Of a stretch of 64,000 bases of DNA, positions 56,301 through 64,000 are shown in pieces. The translations under genes were made by a program, and so were the position numbers. This DNA is from Orobanche coerulescens (taxonomy: Eukaryota > Streptophyta > Magnoliopsida > Lamiales > Orobanchaceae): contig CM065804.1 of assembly GCA_033398695.1 (NCBI GenBank), forward strand, positions 14,989,001-15,053,000. The letters are read 5' to 3'. Numbering within the stretch: position 1 is the first letter of the stretch; each line of letters opens with the position of its first letter. The notes beneath the pieces were generated by a model, which saw nothing but the letters and a program-made list of their open reading frames with translations, was not told the DNA's origin and did no database searches.

Positions 56301-59300
56301 TGTAATATCCGCAATTTCGATTTCCGGTAATTTTTTTTTCTTTTTCGGTGGAAGTCCGTTTTGACGACTCGCTCATGACCGTCATCATTCTGAGAATGAT
56401 TGTTTCTGCACTTTTTGTCATTCGAGTTCGTTTCGGTGTCGTTTTGTTGAGTTCCGCGTTCTTAAGCGGCTTTTCCGCACTTGAGTTTGATTCTTGCGAA
56501 TCTCGTCCGAAACTGTTGTTTCGAGTTTCTCGTAAGTTTATTTAATGTTATTATTCATGTTGCGAGCTTGGTTTGGTGTTTCGATCGTGTATCGTATATT
56601 TCTGACGTTTTGGGCTATTTTCGTAATTTCCCAAAGTTTGGGGTAATTACTTCCGTTGTCGAATTCCGACACTTCGGGTGGTCAGAATCATGTGTTCTCT
56701 TAGCTCTTAGATTAGTCTTTGCGAGTACTTCGTAACCGTATCTTCGGTTTATATTCAAGTTCGGGTTTCGGGGTTGTCCGGGCCGTCGGAGTGGCCATGG
56801 CCGAGTCACGGCCGTAAGGTGCGATTCTGACGTCGTGCTCAGCCAGACATGGTCGACGAATGCGATTCTGACCGTAAGGGCTGTCAGTTACGGCCGTACG
56901 GGTGCCAGGCAGTGTTCGGACCAATGCCAGTTACGGCCGTAAGGACCTGTCGGGTACGGCCGTAAGTGCAGAGTTACGGCCGTAAGGCCCTGTCGGTTAT
57001 GTCCGTAAGCGATCGGCAGGCGCTGGGCGTATTTTGACGAATGCCGGTTACGGTCGTAAGGTCCTGCCAGCTACGGCCGTAACCCTGTCGGCCATATATA
57101 GGCCTGGCTCAGCGAGACTTCATTTTTCACCTTCTTTCCTCATTTTTGTGACGGCTGGCGACGGGAGACTCGGGAAATCGAGTTCTTGCCCGATTATAAT
57201 CAATTCCAAGGCGTTTTGGAAGATTCTTGTTGATTATATCATCATCCAATCCGTGTTCTTCGTCTGAATCAAGGTAATTTGGCTTGAACCCTTGTTTTAT
57301 AAGATTTTGGGGATTTTCCTTTTGATTTCGATTCCAATCCATTTTTGATTAATTAATTGTTGTATAAATGTTGTTTTGAGCTTGTTATACGGATTGGATA
57401 CTCGTATCTTTGGTTCGTTCGACCCGAGGGGTGATTTCTTTGTTCTTGAAGGGTCTTGAACATTTAATGTTCAATTAAATGTTTGAATGAGTTCCATTCG
57501 ATAGTTGTTGGGATTTCCGTTGTTTTTTGCCTTGATTCTCGTTGTAATCATGCTTTATTGTTCCTTCCGGAAGATTATAGGTGCTCGAGGATTCCGAGTT
57601 GAATCTCGTTGGTGTTTGATGATTCGTGTGGTGTTATTTCCGTCGTAATTTCAGTGCTATCGCGTTCTAGATAGTGTTTGGGAATTCGAGGGCTACCCGG
57701 CCGTATCCGTTCATTTTTTCCATTGCTCGTGGTATCGAGGCAAGTACCTTTTCCATACAATTCTTGTTTTATGGATACAATAATTAGTGATCGTCTAAAT
57801 ATGGTTGTTTGGTCGTTTGAATTGAACTTTCAAAAGATTCGGTTTAGCCTTGTTAAAGGCTTGCTTTCAAAACGCGTGTGTTTTGTGAATGGTGTGGTTT
57901 GTGAATGACTATGTGAATTCTATGGATATCTTTGGTGTTGATGTTGCACTTAGTATTGCGTGTGGACGTATATTATTTCATTTCGGTGCGTTGTGGTTTG
58001 ACGTGGTGTTTTGCTAAGTGTTTGATGCCTCTGGGTGAATTGTTTGAATATATGTGTTGTATTTGTGCTGTGTGTGAATGTATGGATGTGGGTGGGGCCT
58101 ACGGTGCCACTTGGCATGCGATCATGTGGCCAGGATGCAACAAGTGATTGATCCAACCGTGAGAGCCTAATAAAAACTACGGTGACACATGGCATGCGAT
58201 CATGTGGTCAGGATGCAACAAGTGATTGATCCAACCGTGAGTGCCAAAGATAATCTACGGTGACCCATGGATTGTGATCATGTGGTCATGATGCAACAAG
58301 TGATTGATCCAACCATGAGATGTTGTGACTTGTGTTTCGCTAGCCAGCTCGGGAGGGTCCTTAGAGGCCTCGAGTGGGATTTGTGGCTTCGTCCCGGTCC
58401 TAGACGATGCCTGTGTGTGATTTGTTTCGCTAGCCAGCTCGGGAGGGTCCTTCGAGGCCTCGAGTGGGATTCGTGGCTTTGTCCCGGTCCTAGGCGACGT
58501 GTGTGCGTGATTCGTTTTATGATTGTGGCCAGCTCGGGAGGGTCCTTAGAGGCCTCAAGTGGGATTTGTGGCTTCGTCCCGGTCCTAGGCGATGCTTGTG
58601 CGTGATTATGTTGTGTTGATTTTATGTTCGTCGAGGACACGTGATATGGGTTCTGACCTTGTGAATTGTTAGTGGTTTTCTATTTGTGAAAACAAAAACC
58701 TTTGGGCTGTGACCCTATTGATTTTGGAAAGAGAAGGAATTGATAATCTTAAATTATTTTCTATTAAAACTCCCGAGGGTATTTTAAACCATTTTGCAAA
58801 CCGTTCTCGTTATTTGTGATCTTTCGGATTTGGAAAGTTTTACTCAAACTCTTACCTCGAGAAGTATTCATTTCGTTGTATTTGAATATTTGAGGATCCC
58901 TGATTATTTTATTCTTGGAACTTGAATTATATGGCTCGTATTTGCACTTTGTACTTGCACTAGCAAAATAGTGGAATTTTGCTAACCCCCGAGTAATCGG
59001 GGGGTGGATGTCTTTATTGCATTCAGGTTTCAGGAAGCGTGGCATAGGGTCGACATGAAGGATGATGAAAGATGATCGATACTAATCACATATGGAACCA
59101 TACGTTGTGTATTGGTTCAGTTGTACTTTATTTTCCATTGCAGTATTTTTCTCCATTGTACGGGAGTGTGTTGTATTCGACCCCTGCTTGGGCATGTATT
59201 GTAATTGAGTTGTATGTATTTATTGAAAGACCAAATCGGTCTACTGAGTCATTTTAGCCTTAAAGGTATTGTTGAGTTGTTCGATTTTGTTACCAGCCTG

Positions 59301-59362
59301 GTAGAACCTTGAGGAAAGGTTCTACGGCGTGTAATATCCCTGAGCGGATTGGGGGTGTTACA
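56301..59362 (+). repeat. Tekay-1 3' LTR
   Basis: 3062 bp partner of 8687-11767: promoter array 56795-57083, TATA 57094, candidate intron 57740-59026, minisatellites 58095-58604, closing hairpins 59296-59362. Followed by TCCAT. Confidence 0.93.
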
Positions 59363-59500
59363 TCCATGATCTACAATTAAGATATATATTGAATACATAA
59401 AATAAAATATTAGCTTCAAAATTTTAGACGTTGTCCAAATATAATATTTAATAGCATCATAAATATACATTTAACAGCATCATGTTATATATAACGAGGC
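59363..59500. repeat. Tandem array, right part
   Basis: Resumes the unit of about 270 bp broken at 8686 (TCCAAATATAATATTTAATAGCATC near 59432, then ACAGCATCATGTTATATATAA). The spacing to the last left-hand unit is about 264 bp if Tekay-1 is removed. The array ends near 59500. Confidence 0.65.
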
Positions 59501-59834
59501 ATTATCCAACCCGTGTGATGCACGATCTTTGGTTGAATATCTACGTGTTTTGTACGTAATGTTGGGGCAGACGGTTGAATGAGCAGATGGCGAAATTTAA
59601 ATGCCTTTTAGAGAAGTTTATATGTTTTTTATTGTTATTGTCCTTTTATTTTGGTCTATGTAATTAGTTATATGAAATGAAGTTTTACTAACCCGTGTGT
59701 TGCTCCGGGGTTGTTTTTGGTTTATTCAACTCATGCGATGCACCGATTGTATCTAAGTTTTCATAGCTAAAATTTAACCATATTGTAATTTATACTATCA
59801 TTTAAAAGTTCAATTTAATCACCTTGTGTATTAG
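59501..59834. other. Spacer with recurrent CCCGTGTG motif
   Basis: CAACCCGTGTGATGCACGAT (59499), TAACCCGTGTGTTGCTCCGG (about 59689) and AACTCATGCGATGCACCGAT (about 59728) are variants of one word. It may be a remnant of a small transposon family, but I cannot define ends. No coding. Confidence 0.4.
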
Positions 59835-60273
59835 TGTAACACCCCCGAGATATTCGAGGTGTATTACAGCGTCGTAGATCCCTACATGGGACCCACCAGG
59901 CTAAAACAAGAAAACACCACTCGACTAACCGTCTCGGTTAGCAAGGAAACAATTGTTAACAACAAGAACATATAAAAGAACACGTCCGGTACAACCGGCA
60001 TAATAAACATCAACCGACAAATATAGTAAACTTCAACGAAGACCAATCACAATCCGAAAGGAAAAGCCTATGTACCCGCGAGTACAATCTATAAGTTTAC
60101 AATTTTGAAAACAACCATATCAAAAGAGACAGTCAGAATAATAAGACTTAATTGCACATGTCAACAATCTTGGCCGACATCCTCGTACCATCCCAGCGCC
60201 CGCTCGTCCGGATGAACATAACCTAAAATCCATAACAAGAATTTCCCCACAACGGGTCCCCAAAGGGGTTAGC
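59835..60273 (-). mobile_element. LTR H: outer end of a Tekay-type 3' LTR
   Basis: The minus-strand sense ends ...GGGGGTGTTACA at 59835. It carries the closing hairpins (59901-59835: GUGGGUCCC / GGGAUCUAC), an acceptor-like TTTTAG|GT (60223) and the CTAACCCC hairpin (60245-60272). Element I is inserted at 60274, so the rest lies beyond it. ATTAG at 59830-59834 may be the target duplication. Confidence 0.75.
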
Positions 60274-60423
60274 TGTAATACCCGAGATTTCTGTTATGTA
60301 ATTGGAACTCGTGATATTGTAATGATTGTACTTGATTTGAGTATTATTTTCCGTATTTCATAATCCGAAGTTGTCGAGCGTTTAATTCCGTGATTGTGAT
60401 TTAAAGATTGTAAATCTGCGCAT

Positions 60424-60745
60424 GTAGCGCACGCTATCAGCTATGTTTAGCGTGCGCTAACGTGGGTTCATAGCGCACGCTACTGAGTATCCTTAGCGCA
60501 CGCTATGCGCGGTCAAATTGATTGAGACGTGCGGTAGGTGAGAGCTGGCCGGGGGACCCCTGTCGGATGGTGTCGGGATGTACCTGGACGGCTTTCGGGG
60601 AAAAGCCGAGTCAATGCCTTAGCGCACGCTACAGGTATATGCGTAGCGCACGCTAAGTGCCGAGTACAGTTTAGTCCAGTGAGCCGTTAGCGCACGCTAC
60701 GAGCAGGGTCTAGCGCGCGCTAATAGCCATTTATTATAAATAGGA
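60424..60745 (+). promoter_or_regulatory. Element I promoter: TAGCGCACGCTA array and TATA box
   Basis: Eight copies of the 12-mer, nearly all in the same direction, end 10-15 bp before TTATAAATAGG (60735-60745). A second cluster of six copies lies at 61407-61590. Confidence 0.72.
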
Positions 60746-61777
60746 CAGCATCCTATTCGTGATTTCAGTTCTCTCTACTCTCATTACCCGAATTCCTACA
60801 CGTAAAACATAACTTCCCTCACCCCAAACACTTCATATCAACATCCTGATTCGTGATTGGAGATCGTTCATCATTGGAGATTGTTGTTCAAGCTTTCGGT
60901 GTCGGATTGCTTCATTTTCCTCCGTGTTCTTCACTACTTGAGGTAGGTGATTCTTCACCAATGTTAGTAATGTTCTTAAGGACGTCTGATCATGCTTAGA
61001 TAGCCAGTTATTTCGTTTATGATCGGTCATCACATGTTAGAAGGATACTTTGACGTATCGGCACTATTTATCTTATGAACCTTTGAACCATCTTAGTAGA
61101 ATGGACTCCTAAGCGTTTTCAAACCAATTTATGATCAGTAATCGGATATTACCCAGTTGCTACGTTGTACATGTTGGAATCGTGTGTTTTGGGACTTGGA
61201 ATAAATCGGAACTTAGAACATTTCTTGAAGATCTTAGAAAAGATATGATATTGAGATGACTATCCGTATATTTGTATTTCACGATCATAAATCTTCCTCA
61301 AACCTTTTTAGCATGATTTGCCCGAAGATAACTTGTATTATCACGGTAGAATTCATGAGTTCTTCACCATTCAACCCGCTGGATTGCGATTCTCGCCATA
61401 CAAGATTAGCGCACGCTAACACGTGTGAGTTAACGTGCGCTATCGGTCGATCGCCCAAAACGTCGTAGCGTCGTTATGAGACCACCGAGTCGATCGCCAG
61501 ACCGTGGCTAGCGCACGCTAGTCTTACACGATAGCGTACGCTAACAAGCCTGCTTAGCGCACGTTACGTAGAGTACGTAGCGCACGCTAAGCAGTCCAGG
61601 CAGATTGGTTATTTTTGAGCCTTTCGGCCGTAGACCGAATTGTTAGGCCATCGTTCGACTTGAGATGATTTGTATATCGTTCCTTTTGTTAAGGTTCGAT
61701 CTTGTTACGTTGATCGAAGGAGGCGGCCTTCGAGCGTGTCGAGAACATTGAAGTGTTTCGTCCTTGCCATTTTCGAG

Positions 61778-62302
61778 GCAAGTATCATATGTCGAGTTCG
61801 ATTTATCATGCTTGTGGTTTTATTCATATTGTTGAATATGAGATGTGTTTCTGAGAAATTTCGTGATATTCGTTGTTGTTTGTTCGTATTGATGAACATA
61901 TTGAAATGCATATGTGTATGCATAATTGTTTGATTATGGTATAAATGATCCGAGGGGGGGTCATGAGGATCTATGCTGAGGGCGCTGGATCGAATGTCCA
62001 CCATGCGTTGGTCCGACGGGATCATCATGGGGATCTATGCTGAGGGCGCTGGATCGCTGGACGGGTTTTCCACCATGCGTTGGTCCGACGGGATCATCAT
62101 GGGGATCTATGCTGAGGGCGCTGGATCGCTGGATTACCATATATTGTGTTGATGGAATCGTGAGGATTCGCATCGTTGGATTCCGGTGGCGGAAGTCCGT
62201 TTTGCATGTTTTGTGATGTATTGATGATTTATTGTATGATGATACTTGTACTAGCATTGTTTTGCTAACCCCTTCGGGGGTGGACATTGTTTTGATGTTC
62301 AG
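61778..62302 (+). other. Candidate GC-AG intron in element I LTR, with minisatellite
   Basis: Donor CGAG|GCAAGTATC (61778); acceptor GTTCAG|GTAGC (62302); 525 nt. CTAACCCC-TTCG-GGGG (branch-point match plus UUCG-loop hairpin) at 62265-62280. Three units with GATCTATGCTGAGGGCGCTG at 61970-62150. Confidence 0.55.
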
Positions 62303-62844
62303 GTAGCCGAGGAGCGGGAAAGCAACCACAGTACCGACAGGACGATGAGATGGCTCAGTGATGTGATTGGTGTTATTGTGTTTGGTCTTCTTGGTTCGTT
62401 TAGTACTCGAGTACGTCTGTTGTAATAAAGTCAATTCGATATGTTTGTATAAGTTAACTTATTTGATTGGTTGAACCAAATCTGTATTTGAACTTCAGTT
62501 GTTCGATTGTATTGTTTTTACACTTCTTCTAAAAATAGCCTTGTAAATCCTTATCTAAAGGGTTTACGGCGCTGTAATTATTCCGAATATCTCGGGGTGT
62601 TACAGAATATGGTATCGGAGCTAAGATTTATGGATATCTTGGCAGTCGGGTTAATTGGGTCTGTTTACGTTATTGATTATTGGTCATTCGTAACATCACT
62701 GCTGAGCCAGCATCGTCAAGTGGACTGTGGTTGTAAGTTTCCTAATCTCGAATACTACTGTTTTATTTAATTTATGTCTTGTAAACATTGATGGATGTAC
62801 TTTTAGAACGTTTGCCCTGGATATTGAGTATTTATGTTTACAGT

Positions 62845-63840
62845 ATGTTGAGAGGAGGTCGTGGACGCGGACGCGGTCGTGGACGCGGACGTGGAAATGC
62901 GAGGCAAGAAGAGTCGGTATCTACTCCTGAGATAGCCGCTAGCCAAACGGATTCACATTCCGGGGGACAGCAGGGATCGGCAAATAATAATGCAGACCCT
63001 AATGTGCCGGGAGTACTTCAGCAGGTGGTTGCCCAGATAAACCAGTTTGCTCAAGTTGTGGATCGCATGCAGACGGCGATGGGACAGCAGCATAACGCGG
63101 ATAATCGGGGAGATAAATGGCTTACCGAGGTGGTCAAATTGCATCCTCCGAAATTTGACGGTTCCGCTGAGACGCTTTCGTGGGATCATTGGCTGAAGGA
63201 ATTGGAAAAGATTTTTGCAGGGATTAACTGTCCCAACGATAGGAAGGTTCCGGTCGCCCAGTATCTTTTGACCGGGGAGGCTTTCGACTGGTGGGAGGCC
63301 ATTCGACCAGAGGAGCACAATGTTGACTGGACGGAATTCAAAGTGATGATGGAGGCACAGTATTGTCCTCGTCCAGTTAGAGAAGCCCGAGTTCGGGAAT
63401 TTTTCTCACCACAAAATTTGGAAGTATCTGTGACGGACGTGATTAAGACTTTTAATCACCAGCTGACTTATGTGCGCCACTTAGTCAGGACCGAGGCGGA
63501 GAAGATTTTTCATTTTGACATGCGAATGAAGCCGGAAATTCAGCAGTATATGTCCGGATTTGAATGTGCCACCTTGCGACAGTACCAGGACAAGGCGCTG
63601 GCCTATGACATGAAAGAGGCAGCAGTAGAGAAAGCGACGGAAGCAAAGAAACAGAAGGTGTCTAGCAACTTCACGGAGAATAAAAATAGCGGGCCCCGCC
63701 GGGGTCAGTCCTCTTTTCACTCATCCAGGAGACCTCCGCATCCTTCTCGAGGAGGAAAGAAGTTCCGGGCAGCACCGATCAAGCTTCGACGCAGGAAAGA
63801 AGTGTTACAACTGTGGCAAGGCGGGACATGTTCGACGTGA
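62845..63840 (+). pseudogene. Element I gag, frameshifted before the zinc knuckles
   Basis: The ATG at 62845 (MLRGGRGRGRGRGRGRG) is chosen because the Arg/Gly-rich start is usual for chromovirus gag and follows TTTACAG; an in-frame ATG lies upstream at 62788. The Retrotrans_gag domain spans about residues 90-260 (KLHPPKFDGSAETLSWDHW, LTGEAFDWWEAIRP, FFSPQNLEVSVTDV). A one-base shift near 63750-63790 puts the CCHC knuckle CYNCGKAGHVRRDC (63803-63844) in the +1 frame. The second knuckle (CFECG, then EGHRATFC) has TAG at 63878-63880. Coding continues past the window edge. Confidence 0.85.
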
Positions 63841-64000
63841 TTGTTTCGCGCCTGCTGTGACCTGTTTCGAGTGTGGATAGGAAGGACATCGCGCAACATT
63901 TTGTGGGAATGTGACCCGATCTTTTTGTACTCACGCTCCAGCTCCAGTCCCGAAGGAGACGAGTGTGAACCAGACGCAGCAGAGTGGATTTCAGCAGCAG
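63803..64000 (+). pseudogene. Element I gag C-term with two zinc knuckles (partial)
   Basis: In the +1 frame from the capsid part: knuckle 1 intact, TAG at 63878-63880 inside knuckle 2 where Gln or Glu is usual, then a Pro/Gln-rich linker (THAPAPVPKETSVNQTQQ) that normally leads to the protease. Truncated by the window. Confidence 0.8.

Larger units (their letters stand above)
8687..59362 (+). mobile_element. Tekay-1: outermost chromovirus-type Gypsy, pol-less
   Basis: Two LTRs (8687-11767 and 56301-59362) start TGTAATATCC and end GGGGGTGTTACA. They are flanked by TCCAT (8682-8686 and 59363-59367), a perfect 5-bp target duplication. A Met-tRNA PBS (TGGTATCAGAGCTTAGG, 11772) follows the 5' LTR and a purine tract (CTTTTAAGGAGGGTAGTA) precedes the 3' LTR. 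With the nested insertion at 13420-55872 removed, only about 2.1 kb of internal DNA remains, with a gag zinc-knuckle remnant and no protease, RT or integrase. It is therefore a deletion derivative that would need proteins from an autonomous relative. About 42 kb of later insertions split it. Confidence 0.92.
60274..62604 (+). repeat. Element I 5' LTR
   Basis: 2331 bp, TGTAATACCCGAGAT...ATCTCGGGGTGTTACA; the two ends form an imperfect inverted repeat of about 15 bp. Motif arrays, TATA, candidate intron and closing hairpins (62538-62604: GUAAAUCC / GGGUUUAC) are present. Confidence 0.85.
60274..64000 (+). mobile_element. Element I: Tekay-type Gypsy, 5' LTR and gag, runs off window
   Basis: LTR 60274-62604, PBS TGGTATCGGAGCTAAG at 62610-62625, then gag from 62845. 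It is inserted in H; TTAGC (60269-60273) would be its target duplication. The 3' part is outside the window, so completeness cannot be judged. Confidence 0.88.

Noticed and set aside
61961..62434. 157-codon minus-strand frame
   Set aside because: Antisense to the minisatellite of the element I LTR; repetitive Asp/Pro/His blocks without a domain.
1..64000. Host genes, tRNA, rRNA or organelle DNA
   Set aside because: No conserved host exon, cloverleaf, ribosomal or plastid/mitochondrial sequence recognised; the tRNA-like matches are primer-binding sites.

Overview
This 64 kb window looks like intergenic heterochromatin of a flowering plant, most likely a eudicot with a large, repeat-rich genome. 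I found no host gene, tRNA, rRNA or CRISPR array. Almost every base belongs to an LTR retrotransposon or to a smaller transposon. The evidence is LTR pairs with 5-bp target-site duplications (TSDs), tRNA primer-binding sites (PBS) for initiator Met and for the TGGCGCC type, polypurine tracts (PPT), and recognisable but broken gag and pol reading frames.

The core (8687-59362) is a Russian-doll nest seven levels deep. Tekay-1, a pol-less chromovirus-type Gypsy (8687-59362, + strand, TSD TCCAT), contains a gag-only Tat-like Gypsy (13420-55872, - strand, TSD TGAAC). That contains a Copia element (14380-52378, + strand), which contains an Athila-like Gypsy (20723-50369, + strand, TSD AAAAG). The Athila contains Tekay-like element A (26449-44085, - strand, TSD GAAAT), whose 5' LTR holds Tekay-like element B (33731-41991, - strand, TSD GTTCA). 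Element B holds a truncated relative of A, called C (38100-39775), next to an older LTR fragment K (36590-38099). The nest sits in a tandem array of about 270-bp units, with copies on both sides of Tekay-1.

The left flank (1-8686) is a second nest: Tekay-like LTR D inside a Tat-like fragment E, inside LTR F, inside a dead Copia (G). It is followed by a 713-bp hAT deletion derivative with 8-bp TSD and a transposase C-terminal remnant, a GGGCC-rich stretch, a TA/TG microsatellite and a Stowaway MITE. The right flank (59363-64000) has the rest of the tandem array, an LTR end H, and the 5' LTR plus gag of a Tekay-type element I that runs off the window.

None of the elements looks coding-competent as it stands. 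Copia and Athila are the most complete: gag, protease, integrase, reverse transcriptase and RNase H can be followed across the nested insertions and rejoin in frame, but stops and frameshifts interrupt them. The Athila also keeps an intact 360-codon third ORF. Tekay-1, A, B and the Tat-like element lack pol and would need proteins from relatives.

The most interesting signal is a shared architecture in the Tekay-type LTRs. In sense orientation it runs: an array of CpG-containing, mostly palindromic motifs; a TATA box; a candidate GC-AG intron (AG|GCAAGTA donor, CTRAC branch point followed by a C4/G4 hairpin, AG|GT acceptor) carrying a family-specific minisatellite; and two hairpins at the 3' end of the LTR beside the PBS. 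The first of these hairpins keeps its stem in six families through compensatory changes and G-U pairs that only work in the sense RNA. The same promoter palindrome, TTACGGCCGTAA, occurs in both Tekay and Athila LTRs although these lineages are unrelated.
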